64,000 bases of DNA from Streptomyces sp. HUAS MG91 (GCF_040529335.1 NZ_CP159534.1:6138001-6202000); one strand, 5' to 3'; shown: positions 49,360 to 57,880, numbered from the stretch's first letter. Numbers and translations: made by a program. Notes: a model not told the origin generated them from the sequence alone.

Positions 49360-49556
49360 GTCGAAGATTCCGTGAGAGGCCCGGTGGTGGGGGGAATGCC
49401 AGGTCGTCGGCACTTTAACGGGCACCCGTGGCGGTCCTAGGTCCAGGACGTGAAGAGAGAGTGCCTGCTGCGGCGCCTGAGGATGTGGTCGACTACAGTA
49501 CGACATTCGGCTCCGCGGGGCCGGTACTGGCAGGAGATCGGCAGGGGGAACGGGCC

Positions 49557-49895
49557 ATGGCGGGCTCTGGATACGACATCGACGCGGACGTTCTGAAGTC
49601 CCAGGGACGGGTGTTCACTCGTCTCGGTGAGGATTTCGGTTCCGCCGCTAAGAAGTCGGGCGACGCGATCGAGGAACACGAAGAGGGATTCGGTGACGAC
49701 GACGCCGGAATCGCCACCACGATCCTCGACTTCTACAAGCCGATCAGCGCCGGGATCCGCGACTCGCTGGAGCACCTCACCGAGGCCCTCAAGGGGGTCG
49801 GCGAGAAGCTGGACTCCATGGCCGAGCAGTACGACACGACGGAGCAGGACCACTACCGGGCGCTGATGCAGGCGTCCCAGAACCGCGGGGCCTGA
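49557..49895 (+). CDS. WXG100-like small protein (cassette A)
   Basis: The 112-aa helical protein has the size of WXG100 proteins. The turn motif reads EGFGDDDAG, with Phe where Trp is expected. A YxxxE export-type motif is present (Tyr92-Glu96, QYDTTEQ). It is similar to the product of 52981-53319: GYDIDADVLKSQGRVFTRLG against GFDVDPAVLKDQGGVFTDLG. It is followed, 28 nt later, by a CpnT-N-terminal-like gene. I chose ATG 49557 with an AGGGGGA site upstream. Probably secreted, or a helper for its neighbour. Confidence 0.8.
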   Translation: MAGSGYDIDADVLKSQGRVFTRLGEDFGSAAKKSGDAIEEHEEGFGDDDAGIATTILDFYKPISAGIRDSLEHLTEALKGVGEKLDSMAEQYDTTEQDHYRALMQASQNRGA

Positions 49896-49923
49896 CCCCT
49901 CCCGATCACTGAGGAGCAGGCAC

Positions 49924-50955
49924 GTGGCCTGGGACGAGATCACCGTACTGCCGCCGGAACTCGACTGGATCCTCGATCTTCTCGGGTTCGACTGGCCGAA
50001 TCTCAACGAAGTCAAGATGATCGAGGCCGCCAACGAGTGGCTTCAGCTCGGCCAGGCCGCGGCCGACGCGCAGACGCAGGGCAACTCCGCGGCCCAGCCG
50101 ATCACCGGCTTCTCCGGCGAGGCCGTCGAGAAGTTCACCGAGGAGTGGGGCAAGTTCGCGGGCGCCGCCCTGGGCGTCGGCTACCTCGACGTGATCGCCG
50201 TGGCGTCGGGCGCGCTGGCCGGAGCGCTCACGGCGTGCGCGGCCGTCGTGGCCGAGATGAAGCTGGCCATCATCATCCAGCTCATCGACCTGGCCATCGA
50301 GTTCGCGGCGGCGCAGGCGAGCGCCGTCGTCACGCTCGGCGCGTCCGAGGCCGCCTTCGCCGCCCGGGTCGTGATGGTCAGGCAGCTCGTGGGGCGCCTG
50401 CTCAAGGAGGCCGCGCAGAAGGTCTGGCAGGCGATCCAGGAGGCTCTCAAGGAGCGGGTCGTCAAGGAGGCGAAGACCATCCTCGAGGACCTGGCCAAGG
50501 ACACCCTGAAGTCCGTCGCCAGCGAGGCCGCGACGCAGAGCATCAAGGTGAGCCTCGGGGCCGGGGGCAGTGTCCAGGAGTCCCTGCTGGGATTCGGCGC
50601 CGCCGCCGTCAACCCCGCGATGGGGAAGGTGGCCGGCGAGATCTCGGTGAACGACGACGGCAACGGCTACGACTTCGAGGCCAAGGCCGGCGGAAAGGTC
50701 GTACAGGGCCTCGCGGCCGCCGACGCGGGCGACCCGGGCGGGCTGCGGACGGCTGTGCAGGGCGCGGGCGAGCTCTTCAACAACGCCACGGAGAAGCCGC
50801 ACGCGGAGTCGGGGTCGGGAACGTCGACGCCGTCCACGCCGACCGAGCCGGCGTCCACCCCGTCCACGCCGGCACCAGCCGCCGCCGCACCTGCCCCCGC
50901 CACCGCTTCCGCGGGGGCATCGGAGTCCGATCAGGTCCGCGCCACCTTCGGCTGA
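49924..50955 (+). CDS. CpnT-N-terminal-like protein without a toxin domain (cassette A)
   Basis: The 343-aa protein has the same delivery module as the toxin at 30368-34234: LPPELDWILDLLGFDWP, a helical region with EKFTEEWGKFAGA, then a hydrophobic region (about residues 90-140) and amphipathic helices. After a Ser/Thr/Pro/Ala-rich linker it ends ASESDQVRATFG, without any toxin domain. The paralogue at 53479-54486 ends DERARATFG. The GTG start follows GAGGAG, 28 nt after the WXG100-like gene. Likely a membrane-inserting or secreted helper. Confidence 0.85.
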   Translation: MAWDEITVLPPELDWILDLLGFDWPNLNEVKMIEAANEWLQLGQAAADAQTQGNSAAQPITGFSGEAVEKFTEEWGKFAGAALGVGYLDVIAVASGALAGALTACAAVVAEMKLAIIIQLIDLAIEFAAAQASAVVTLGASEAAFAARVVMVRQLVGRLLKEAAQKVWQAIQEALKERVVKEAKTILEDLAKDTLKSVASEAATQSIKVSLGAGGSVQESLLGFGAAAVNPAMGKVAGEISVNDDGNGYDFEAKAGGKVVQGLAAADAGDPGGLRTAVQGAGELFNNATEKPHAESGSGTSTPSTPTEPASTPSTPAPAAAAPAPATASAGASESDQVRATFG

Positions 50956-51002
50956 CGCACCGACGAACCAACGTACGCATCCACAAGGGGGAGTCCCACA
51001 CC

Positions 51003-51368
51003 ATGAGCAACGGACCCGGAAACCGCGACCGCCTCGACGCGCTCGGCGAGCGCGACTATCCCATCGAGGACAAGAACCTCACCGAGGAGCAGAACGAGCA
51101 CCTCACGGCCTCCCTGCGCAAGGTCCGTGACATGCCGAACGCCCCGGCGCCGCTCCAGGACCTGGCCCGCCAACTCCTTTCCGGACGCATGGACTTGAAG
51201 GACGTGCTCGACAGCCCGGCCGGCCACCGCGCGCTCGGCGAGGGACTCGCGCCGCTGCGCGAGCAGTGGAAGAACATGTCGCCGCAGGAGCGCCAGAAGG
51301 TCCGCGAGTACGACCCGGACGAGGACCCGAGGGACGGCGGCGCCGGCCGCGACAGCCGCATCCGGTAG
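51003..51368 (+). CDS. Small hydrophilic protein of unknown function
   Basis: The 121-aa protein is rich in charged residues (LTEEQNEHLTASLRKVRDMPNAP, then LREQWKNMSPQERQKVREYDPDEDPRDGG). It has no signal, no membrane span and no recognised domain; it may be cytoplasmic or an exported helical partner. It follows the CpnT-like gene on the same strand (47-nt gap, ribosome binding site GGGGGAG) and precedes a membrane-protein gene by 18 nt, so these genes form one operon. Confidence 0.75.
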   Translation: MSNGPGNRDRLDALGERDYPIEDKNLTEEQNEHLTASLRKVRDMPNAPAPLQDLARQLLSGRMDLKDVLDSPAGHRALGEGLAPLREQWKNMSPQERQKVREYDPDEDPRDGGAGRDSRIR

Positions 51369-51386
51369 CGGCGGAGGACGGGAACC

Positions 51387-52007
51387 GTGACCGACTCCGC
51401 CGCCTGGGAGCGGCACCGCTCCCGCCGCGACCACGTGAACCGGCGGATACGGGGCTGGCTCGTCGGAGCCGCCATCGTCGTCGTGGGCGGCAAGCTGGCG
51501 CTCTCCGGTATCGGCTGCTTCGACGGCCACCTCACGGTCACGGCCCGCACCGGGTACGTCGCCGTGGAGTCCTGCGCCCGCGGCGACCACGGCGGCTACA
51601 GCTGCACCGGAACGTTCAAGGACGACAAGACCGGCGAGCGGACCGAGGGCGCAGTCCTGCAGCGTGACACCCGTGCCGTGCCGGGTGCCTGGCTCCCCGC
51701 GTTCCGGACCGACGGCGGCTACACGGGCTCGTCCGCCGGTGAACTCACCGTCGGAAAGCTCGCCCGCGCCCTCGCCTGGCTCGGCGGCGCCGCGCTGCTC
51801 TTCGCCGTGGGCGCCTTCTTCCTGCTCACCGGATACATGCCGCGCGCGCGATGGAACGAGCCGAGGTACCGCTTCGGCCGCATCACCTTCGGCGAGGCCT
51901 GGCAACTGCTGCGCGAGCGCCGCCCCGCCCTGCCGGTGCTCGGCGTGCTCGTCGCCCTGTGCCCGGTGCTGATCGGGGCGGGACTTCTGGTGGCCGCCGC
52001 CTGGTAA
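51387..52007 (+). CDS. Membrane protein with a Cys-containing outer domain (paralogue family, member 3)
   Basis: The 206-aa protein has a basic start, a span (GWLVGAAIVVVGGKLALSGIG), an outer domain with VAVESC and CTGTFKDDKTGERTEG, a span (ALAWLGGAALLFAVGAFFLLTGYMP) and a C-terminal span (LPVLGVLVALCPVLIGAGLLV). The LTGYMP segment matches TGYFP and TGSFP in the relatives. It lies in cassette A and is convergent with member 4, whose stop is 32 nt away. The start is GTG 51387. Function unknown. Confidence 0.75.
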   Translation: MTDSAAWERHRSRRDHVNRRIRGWLVGAAIVVVGGKLALSGIGCFDGHLTVTARTGYVAVESCARGDHGGYSCTGTFKDDKTGERTEGAVLQRDTRAVPGAWLPAFRTDGGYTGSSAGELTVGKLARALAWLGGAALLFAVGAFFLLTGYMPRARWNEPRYRFGRITFGEAWQLLRERRPALPVLGVLVALCPVLIGAGLLVAAAW

Positions 52008-52038
52008 CAACCGCGGGCCCACGCTCGTACCCCACGCC

Positions 52039-52812
52039 CTAGAGCATGTAGCCCAGGAGCAGCGACACCAGCGCGCCCACGGCGCCGATCGCGCCGATCA
52101 CGATGACGGCCGGCCGGGTCGCGCCCCGTGCGGACGCGCGCCACGCCTCGCTGTACGACACCTTGCAGCGCCTGCCGGGGAAGTAGCCCGTGGCCGCGCA
52201 GAAGACGCCGAGCGCGACGGCGATGAGCAGGGCGAAGGAACCGGCGAAGTTGAACCCGGCATGCTTGGCGTCGGAGACGACGTAGTCGTAGTCGCGCGAT
52301 GTCGACACGGCCTCACCGGACTGCGTCACCGAGACCGTCTCGTCGGCGTCGTAGCGCAGTTCGGTGTCCAGGACGGCGTTGATGTCCTTGGTCTTGCCGT
52401 CGTCCGAGGTGAACGTCCCGTAGCAGTCGTAGCTCCGCCGGGTCCGGTAGTGCCCGTGCGTGCGGTACCGCTCGTACTTCACCGTGCACTTGTCGACCTT
52501 CAGCTCCCCGTGCACCCCGCGCACCCCGGCGGCGTACAGCCCCTCCCAGCCGAAGAAGCTGCTGAACAGCAGCGCGACGACGATGATGCCCGCACCGATC
52601 AGCCGCCCCAGCACCGGGACCTTGGAGCCGCCGGGCTGCTGGGGCGCCGCGGGGTAGGGCGCCTGGGGCCCGGGCGGCGGTCCCTGAGGTGGTGCACCCC
52701 AGGGCGGCTGCTGATACGGGTTCGGAGGCGGCTGCTGCTGGTACGGGTTCGGGTACGGCGGCTGCTGCGGTGGCTGCGGCTGCTGGTAGGGGTTCGGCTG
52801 ATAGTTGGCCAT
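52039..52812 (-). CDS. Membrane protein with a Cys-containing outer domain (paralogue family, member 4)
   Basis: The 257-aa protein starts with a Pro/Gln/Tyr-rich cytoplasmic stretch (NPYQQP repeats), then a span (GRLIGAGIIVVALLFSSFFGWEG), an outer domain with GELKVDKC and CYGTFTSDDGKTKDIN, a span ending in TGYFPG, and a last C-terminal span. The pattern is the same as in members 1-3, but the N-terminal Gln/Pro-rich tail is longer. I chose the ATG at 52812, preceded by GAGGAG. Divergent from the second WXG100-like cassette. Confidence 0.78.
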   Translation of the reverse strand: MANYQPNPYQQPQPPQQPPYPNPYQQQPPPNPYQQPPWGAPPQGPPPGPQAPYPAAPQQPGGSKVPVLGRLIGAGIIVVALLFSSFFGWEGLYAAGVRGVHGELKVDKCTVKYERYRTHGHYRTRRSYDCYGTFTSDDGKTKDINAVLDTELRYDADETVSVTQSGEAVSTSRDYDYVVSDAKHAGFNFAGSFALLIAVALGVFCAATGYFPGRRCKVSYSEAWRASARGATRPAVIVIGAIGAVGALVSLLLGYML

Positions 52813-52980
52813 GGCGGGCCTCGGGCTCCTCGCGGACGCGGACGGCGGGCCGCAGCACGTTAGCTCAGGTACATGGCGTGTGTGTGAGCACGTGGTGAGG
52901 ATTGCGCGGGCTGTCAATCACTGGTACAGGGCGGCACTAGAGTGACCAGGGCCAACAGGGCATGATTTCAGGGGGAGTTC

Positions 52981-53319
52981 ATGGCAGGCACTGGCTTCGA
53001 CGTCGATCCGGCCGTACTCAAGGACCAGGGCGGCGTCTTCACCGACCTCGGCGCCGCCTTCAAGTCCGCGACCGAGCGGCTCAAGGCGTCACTCGAAACG
53101 GCCGAGTCCGACTGGGGCGAGGACGTCATCGGCACCTTCGCCGACATCTACGAGCCGGTGCGGGACGGCATGCTCGACTCGATGGAGCACCTGGCCTCGG
53201 AGCTCGACAAGATCGGCAACAACCTCGCGGTCATGGGCGCGCAGTACGAGCTGACCGAGGACGACCAGACCCAGGGCATCGTCGCCTACGGCGCTCAGCG
53301 CCCCGGCATCACGTACTGA
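52981..53319 (+). CDS. WXG100-like small protein (cassette B)
   Basis: The 112-aa protein matches the cassette A homologue along its length (GFDVDPAVLKDQGGVFTDLG, EPVRDGMLDSMEHLASELDKIG). The turn reads SDWGEDVIG, so Trp45-Gly46 are kept here, unlike in cassette A. The YxxxE motif is Tyr89-Glu93 (QYELTED). The start is ATG 52981 after GGGGGAG. A TAGAGT sequence at 52938-52943 looks like its -10 box. It is followed by a 160-nt gap with repeats of GACCGACGTACGGA, then the CpnT-like gene. Confidence 0.8.
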   Translation: MAGTGFDVDPAVLKDQGGVFTDLGAAFKSATERLKASLETAESDWGEDVIGTFADIYEPVRDGMLDSMEHLASELDKIGNNLAVMGAQYELTEDDQTQGIVAYGAQRPGITY

Positions 53320-53478
53320 CCGACGTACGGACCGACCGATGCGCTGACCGACGTACGGATCGACGCGCGCGCACGCGCACACACCTGTTCACGGGGCGAC
53401 GGACCGCAGCCGTCGCCGTCACCTACACACAGGCGTACGCGTTCACAGGGGCGTACGCCCACGGGGGAGCGACACACC

Positions 53479-54486
53479 ATGGCCTTGATGCTGCCGTCCG
53501 AGATCGAGTGGGTCCTGGATCTGCTCGGCTACAGCTGGCCGGACGCCGACGAGGACAAGATCCATGAAGCGGCGCAGGCCTGGCGGGAGTTCGCCGAGGC
53601 GGTCCGCCAGGCGCAGGGCACCGGGACCGGTGCGGCGCAGACCGTGTTCGGCGCCAACTCCGGTGCGGCGGTGGAGAGTTTCGGCGAGGCGTGGCAGAAG
53701 TTCTCGGGCCCCGGAGGCGGCTATCTGGAGGACGCCGCGCAGGCCGCGGAGATTCTGGCGTTCGCCCTCGACGCGGTCGCCCTGATCGTCGTCGGCAGCA
53801 AGATCGCGGTGATCGCGCAGCTCATCGCCCTGGCCATCGAGATCGCCGCGGCGCAGGCCGCCGCGCCGTTCACCCTCGGCCTGTCGGAGGTCGGCGCGGC
53901 GGGCGCCACCCAGGCGACCCGGCTCATCGTGCGCCGTCTGCTCGACGAGCTGAAGCAACTGGTGATCAAGACGATCAAGGACGCCGTCGAACAGGCCTCG
54001 GTGAAGGCGATCAAGGAGATGATCGTCGAGGTCCTGAAGGAGGCCGCCGTCGAGGCGGGCAAGTCGGCGGGCCAGAGCATCGTCGAGCAGGGCGTCAAGA
54101 CGCACTTCGGCGCCCAGCAGGGCATCGACTTCGGTGCGGCGGCGGGGGCCGGCTACGACTCCTTCAAGGAGACGGCCGTCAGCGGAATCAAGGACGGTCT
54201 CCAGGAGAAGGCCGACGGGCTCACGGGCCTCGTCGATCCGCAGACGTACATCGACGCGGGGACCGACCGGGCGACGGAAGTGGCCGGGAACCATGCGCAG
54301 TCCGGCGTCGACCGGCTGCGTGGGGGAGCGGGCGGTGAGGCGTCCGCCGAAGCGTCGGAAGGGACTTCGGCATCGCCGGGATCGACGTCGTCGACGGCCC
54401 CCTCCGCCGCTGCTTCGACCCCGGCGGCGGGGACGGGTCCTGGCTCGGCGGCGGAGGACGAACGCGCCCGCGCCACGTTCGGCTGA
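53479..54486 (+). CDS. CpnT-N-terminal-like protein without a toxin domain (cassette B)
   Basis: The 335-aa protein is a paralogue of the cassette A product and of the toxin N-terminus: LPSEIEWVLDLLGYSWPDADEDK, EAWQKFSGPGGGYLEDAAQAAEI, hydrophobic region near residues 90-140, then helices and a Ser/Ala/Pro-rich linker ending DERARATFG. No enzymatic domain is present. The gene follows the WXG100-like gene with a gap of 159 nt and is followed by the esx promoter. The ATG at 53479 has GGGGGAG upstream. I infer a delivery or pore-like helper. Confidence 0.85.
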   Translation: MALMLPSEIEWVLDLLGYSWPDADEDKIHEAAQAWREFAEAVRQAQGTGTGAAQTVFGANSGAAVESFGEAWQKFSGPGGGYLEDAAQAAEILAFALDAVALIVVGSKIAVIAQLIALAIEIAAAQAAAPFTLGLSEVGAAGATQATRLIVRRLLDELKQLVIKTIKDAVEQASVKAIKEMIVEVLKEAAVEAGKSAGQSIVEQGVKTHFGAQQGIDFGAAAGAGYDSFKETAVSGIKDGLQEKADGLTGLVDPQTYIDAGTDRATEVAGNHAQSGVDRLRGGAGGEASAEASEGTSASPGSTSSTAPSAAASTPAAGTGPGSAAEDERARATFG

Positions 54487-54550
54487 ACTCTGTTGTGTCC
54501 GTGACAATGTGAGGGTCGTGTCACAGTGCACCCGATCACCGGGAACGGTC

Positions 54551-54586
54551 TTGGTGCCCGTGTCAACTGTGACTAAAGTACAGTTG
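54551..54586 (+). promoter_or_regulatory. Promoter of the tandem esx genes with a palindrome on the -10 box
   Basis: TTGGTG (54551-54556) and TAAAGT (54574-54579) form a textbook promoter with a 17-nt spacer. The arms CAACTGT (54564-54570) and ACAGTTG (54580-54586) surround the -10 box, so a repressor could bind there. The leader to the first esx start is about 93 nt. Confidence 0.7.
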
Positions 54587-54678
54587 CGGCACTCCCGAGA
54601 AGTGCCACCCGCGCCGGGTTCCTCTAGAAATCCGTGGGCCGCGGGGACCGATGTCGAATCTCATGGGGGCAAGTGGCC

Positions 54679-55005
54679 ATGGCTGGTCAGTTTAATGTCA
54701 CGCACGAGGAGATGGTCGCGTTCAGCGGCCGCATCTCCCAGGTGAACGAGTCCATCCAGGGTGAGATCCAGCGCCTGCAGACGGTGGTCGACTCGATCAC
54801 CGGCGGCTGGAAGGGCGCCGCGGCCACCGCGTACAACAACCTGCAGAACCAGGTGAACGAGGACGCGACCGCGCTGAACCGGGTCCTCAACGAGATCAAG
54901 GAAGCGATCGACGCGACGGCCGGCAACTACCAGTCGTCCGAGGAGGAGCAGACCGCGTCCATCGGCCACATCTCCTCGGGTGCCGAGGCCTCCCCGTTCG
55001 GCTGA
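54679..55005 (+). CDS. WXG100 protein (Esx family), first of the pair
   Basis: The 108-aa protein is a classical WXG100/ESAT-6-like exported helical hairpin: SITGGWKGAAATAYNNLQ with Trp44-x-Gly46 and YxxxE at Tyr84-Glu88 (NYQSSEEE). It should dimerise with the next gene's product and travel through the ESX channel. The ATG at 54679 follows GGGGG; an in-frame GTG at 54673 is possible. The two genes are separated by 86 nt with a small hairpin. By position, this pair corresponds to the esxBA genes described in Streptomyces. Confidence 0.93.
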   Translation: MAGQFNVTHEEMVAFSGRISQVNESIQGEIQRLQTVVDSITGGWKGAAATAYNNLQNQVNEDATALNRVLNEIKEAIDATAGNYQSSEEEQTASIGHISSGAEASPFG

Positions 55006-55091
55006 GCCGAACCGCGCTCGTCCTTCACTGAGCTCGCAGTGAGCTCGTAGAGCTTCTCACCGTCCGTCCACAATCCCCCGGGGGAGAGATC

Positions 55092-55382
55092 ATGTCCGGT
55101 CAGGTTCTGGTCAATTTCCAGACCATTTCCCAGGCGTCCCAGGACGTCAAGTCCACCGCCAGCAACGTGCGTCAGCAGCTCGACGACCTCGAGGCCGGCG
55201 TCAAGCGCATCGCCTCGACCTGGGAAGGTGCCGCTCAGGAGGGCTACCAGGCCAAGCAGAACGAGTGGGACCAGCGCGCCGCGTCCCTCCACTCGACGCT
55301 CGAGTCCATCGCCCGCGCCCTGGACACGGCCGCCCAGAACTACCAGCAGACCGAGCAGCGGAACACCAACGTCTGGTCGTGA
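55092..55382 (+). CDS. WXG100 protein (Esx family), second of the pair
   Basis: The 96-aa protein has RIASTWEGAAQEGYQAKQNEW with Trp44-x-Gly46, and the YxxxE motif at Tyr84-Glu88 (NYQQTEQR), exactly the same residue positions as in the first protein. WXG100 pairs form secreted four-helix bundles. The start is ATG 55092 after GGGGGAGAG. A strong hairpin follows at 55400-55437. Confidence 0.94.
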   Translation: MSGQVLVNFQTISQASQDVKSTASNVRQQLDDLEAGVKRIASTWEGAAQEGYQAKQNEWDQRAASLHSTLESIARALDTAAQNYQQTEQRNTNVWS

Positions 55383-55399
55383 CGCTCAGCGGTACCCGT

Positions 55400-55437
55400 C
55401 CGGGGGCGGCAGATGCACTCGCATCCGCCGCCCCCGG
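55400..55437. terminator. Terminator after the esx pair
   Basis: An 11-bp GC-rich stem (55400-55410 with 55427-55437), then a mismatch and a 5-bp inner stem GATGC/GCATC with loop ACTC. It lies 18 nt after the second esx gene and also ends the convergent small gene. Confidence 0.9.
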
Positions 55438-55464
55438 TGGTATGTCCGGAGCGGTCGCCGCGGG

Positions 55465-55749
55465 TCAACGACCCTCGAGCCACGCCAGGCCGAGGGTCAG
55501 CAGCGGTGTCGCGACGCCCAGAGCCAGCGCCGCGGCGGTCATTCCGGGCCGAACGTCCCGGTATCCCCGGACTCCTCCGTAGGCGACGAGCAGAGGGAGC
55601 ACGAAGCCCAGCGCGAAACTGTGGCGCCAGCCCTCTTCCGCGAGGATGAAAAGCGTCAGCAGCCACCAGGCGGGGACGGAACCCAGGGCCAACAGGCGGC
55701 CCCGGGTGAGAAACAGATCGAGAGTCTCACCCTCACCGAGCACGCTCAT
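55465..55749 (-). CDS. Small membrane protein
   Basis: The 94-aa protein has three hydrophobic segments (LLALGSVPAWWLLTLFILAEEG, SFALGFVLPLLVAYGGV, MTAAALALGVATPLLTLGLAW), so it should be an integral membrane protein with short loops. No family is recognised. The start is ATG 55749. It is convergent with the esx pair. Being small, it is a moderate-confidence gene; the composition and hydrophobic pattern look genuine. Confidence 0.65.
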   Translation of the reverse strand: MSVLGEGETLDLFLTRGRLLALGSVPAWWLLTLFILAEEGWRHSFALGFVLPLLVAYGGVRGYRDVRPGMTAAALALGVATPLLTLGLAWLEGR

Positions 55750-55925
55750 GCCACGTACCGCCCCATCCGTGTGTCATCGCGCCGCTTTCCGCAGCTGTCG
55801 CCAATTCGGGTCATGGTTTCGGGGCGTTGTCCCAAGTCGCTGTCCAGCGAACGGCACTTCTGACGGTACCGATGCCGATTCCGATACTGAGCCGACGTTC
55901 GCCGTGTGAGTTCGTGCGCGCCGGA

Positions 55926-57293
55926 TCAGCTCTCCACGGCAACTCGGGAACGTTCCGCGTCCCCGGCCCCCAGGTGGCCGAGAAGCGGCGCGAGGATCAT
56001 CACCAGGGCCGCCCAGATCCGCCAGCCGCCGTTCACAGGGACGAGCAGGAGGCCCGCCGCGGTTGCCGAGACGAGCAGTCCCGCCAGGAGACCCATCGGT
56101 ACGGTACGCGGCCAGAGCGCCCCGAGTTCGAGGAGCCGGGTGCGTCGGCCGGCGTCGACCGGTACCGGCCCGCGCGGGCCGGCGGCGATGCGGTACGCGA
56201 CCGAGCCGGGGACGCGGCCGGGCAACTGCCAGCCGTCGTCGACGACGAACTCCGCGGCGGCCTTGCCGCGCCCTCGGGGGTTCCACAGCAGCCAGCCCGT
56301 TACGCCGGTGAGGACCACTGCTGCCGCCCGCACCGTCGCCGAAACCGCCAGAGGAACGTCCTCACCCGTGTCGGTCCGCAGGGCCAGGCACGGGTAACGG
56401 CTGGAACTCGGCGCGCTTTTGCTCCCGCTCTCCGTCTCGACGTGCTCGATCTGGCCCGTCACGGTCGCGCGCAGGGCGACCCAGTCACCGTCCACGCGCC
56501 GCGCGCCCCGGGGACGCGACGCGATCCCTGTCCCCACGGCCGTCGCCAGAGCGGCGCCGATCGCCCAGGCGGCCGCGACGAAGGTGCTGCTGCGGTACGA
56601 CAGGGCCCGTCCGGCGAGCTGCGCCTCGACCGCCTCGACCGAGATGCCGCCGACCGCCGCGAGGTCGGGCCGCGCCGGCGCGTAGGCGACCTGGTAGGTC
56701 CGACCCACTTCGCGCATCCCTTTGCCGTTGTACGCGCGGAACGTAGCGGATACGCCGGCCCCCGTCCCTGGCAGCACCACTCTGTAGTCGGCCATCGTCG
56801 AACTCCGCGAACTGTGCCCGGCAGCAGCGATGTTGGTGACACCGGTGACCGGCAGCTCCTCGATCACGTAGTCGGCGCCCGAGAGAGCGGAGGCCGCCGC
56901 CGATCGCTCGGGCCGAGCGGAACCGAGGCCGACGGCAAGCGCGACGGCCGTCACCACGGCGACTCCGACCGCCGTCACGCGGATCCAGCCCCAACGCGCC
57001 CCGAGCACGACCGCCGGAACGCCCTCCGCCTCCGCGCGCTGCTCACGTACCGACGCCAGCGCCGCCCCGTACGCCTCCACACGTGACACCCGCCCACCCC
57101 CGGAACGCACCTGCCCCGCAACCACCAGCACACAGCCGACGAGAACACCGAGGCCCGCCCACACCGACGCCGACCGCACCGGCCCTGCCCCGGCGAACAG
57201 CCAGCTTCCCGTCATGACGACGAGACCGGCAACGCCCAGAACACAGACCCACCGCCCCACCCGGACCGTCCCGGAGTTCTCGGTGTGAGACAT
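55926..57293 (-). CDS. Membrane protein of unknown function
   Basis: The 455-aa protein has four to six hydrophobic segments: two near the start (WVCVLGVAGLVVMTGSWLF and WAGLGVLVGCVLVVAGQV), one near residue 100, one near 235, and two at the end. Between them lies an extracellular-looking domain with YRVVLPGTGAGVSATFRAYNGKGMREVGRTYQVAYAP, resembling the DUF3592-type outer domain found in many actinobacterial membrane proteins. I chose the ATG at 57293. The IS630-type element is inserted 69 nt upstream of the start, so its promoter may have been affected. Confidence 0.75.
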   Translation of the reverse strand: MSHTENSGTVRVGRWVCVLGVAGLVVMTGSWLFAGAGPVRSASVWAGLGVLVGCVLVVAGQVRSGGGRVSRVEAYGAALASVREQRAEAEGVPAVVLGARWGWIRVTAVGVAVVTAVALAVGLGSARPERSAAASALSGADYVIEELPVTGVTNIAAAGHSSRSSTMADYRVVLPGTGAGVSATFRAYNGKGMREVGRTYQVAYAPARPDLAAVGGISVEAVEAQLAGRALSYRSSTFVAAAWAIGAALATAVGTGIASRPRGARRVDGDWVALRATVTGQIEHVETESGSKSAPSSSRYPCLALRTDTGEDVPLAVSATVRAAAVVLTGVTGWLLWNPRGRGKAAAEFVVDDGWQLPGRVPGSVAYRIAAGPRGPVPVDAGRRTRLLELGALWPRTVPMGLLAGLLVSATAAGLLLVPVNGGWRIWAALVMILAPLLGHLGAGDAERSRVAVES

Positions 57294-57363
57294 CTGTTGC
57301 ACGTCCTCAGCTCCTGTCGGCGGGAAGCGGCTCCGGCCCGCTTCGGCTCGGCGCATGACGCTA

Positions 57364-57393
57364 GTGCCCTGACCGGCAAGGTTCGCCGGGTTG
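57364..57393 (+). repeat. Left terminal inverted repeat of the IS630-type element
   Basis: The 30-nt end starts GTGCCCTGACCGG; it matches the right end in reverse complement except at one base (C against G at position 14). A TA dinucleotide precedes it. Confidence 0.9.
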
Positions 57394-57481
57394 AGCGGGC
57401 GGTGGATGGCGTGATGGCTTCCGATGAGGGAGATCTGCCTCATAGGATCTTGAGCCCAGGCTCGGATGTCGGAGGGCGATG

Positions 57482-57880
57482 ATGGAACTACCGCGGATAC
57501 GCCTCGGCAGCGACGACGTGTGGGTGGAACTGGCTCGGACCGATGGCGACACCTGGCAGGTCACTGCCGATTGGTGCTCGTGGCTGACGGCTGACTTCAC
57601 CGCGGATGTCAGCGCTGCGGAGGTCGTGGACTTCGCGGCCCGCGTGCTCTCTCACCTGCGCGCGCCGTCGGGTGGACGCTTTTCGGTGGTGGTGACTCCG
57701 GGCCGGAGCAATCCGATGACGTTGAAGGCGGAGCCCGTCGGGGACGGTTTCGCCTTTTTCGTGCGTCTGACTCCCAACGGCGACGACGGCGTGTGTCATT
57801 TGCAGATGGAGATCGATCCGATCGCCACGTTGGAACTTCGTGAAGCATTCGATGCGCTGCACGCGGCGCTGGTTGTCTGA
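57482..57880 (+). CDS. Small protein of unknown function carried inside the IS630-type element
   Basis: The 132-aa protein has no signal or membrane span and looks like a compact alpha/beta domain (GSDDVWVELARTDGDTWQVTADWCSW, SGGRFSVVVTPG, CHLQMEIDPIATLELREAFDAL). It resembles small Streptomyces proteins of unknown function; I cannot name a family. It lies between the left inverted repeat and the transposase gene, convergent with the latter (17 nt between stops). TAGGAT at 57443-57448 may be a -10. I chose the ATG at 57482 because GGAGGG lies 5 nt before it. Confidence 0.7.
   Translation: MELPRIRLGSDDVWVELARTDGDTWQVTADWCSWLTADFTADVSAAEVVDFAARVLSHLRAPSGGRFSVVVTPGRSNPMTLKAEPVGDGFAFFVRLTPNGDDGVCHLQMEIDPIATLELREAFDALHAALVV

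Noticed and set aside
53320..53478. Short repeats of GACCGACGTACGGA between the cassette B genes, first considered as a possible CRISPR-like array.
   Set aside because: Only two short copies without regular spacers; simple local repetition.
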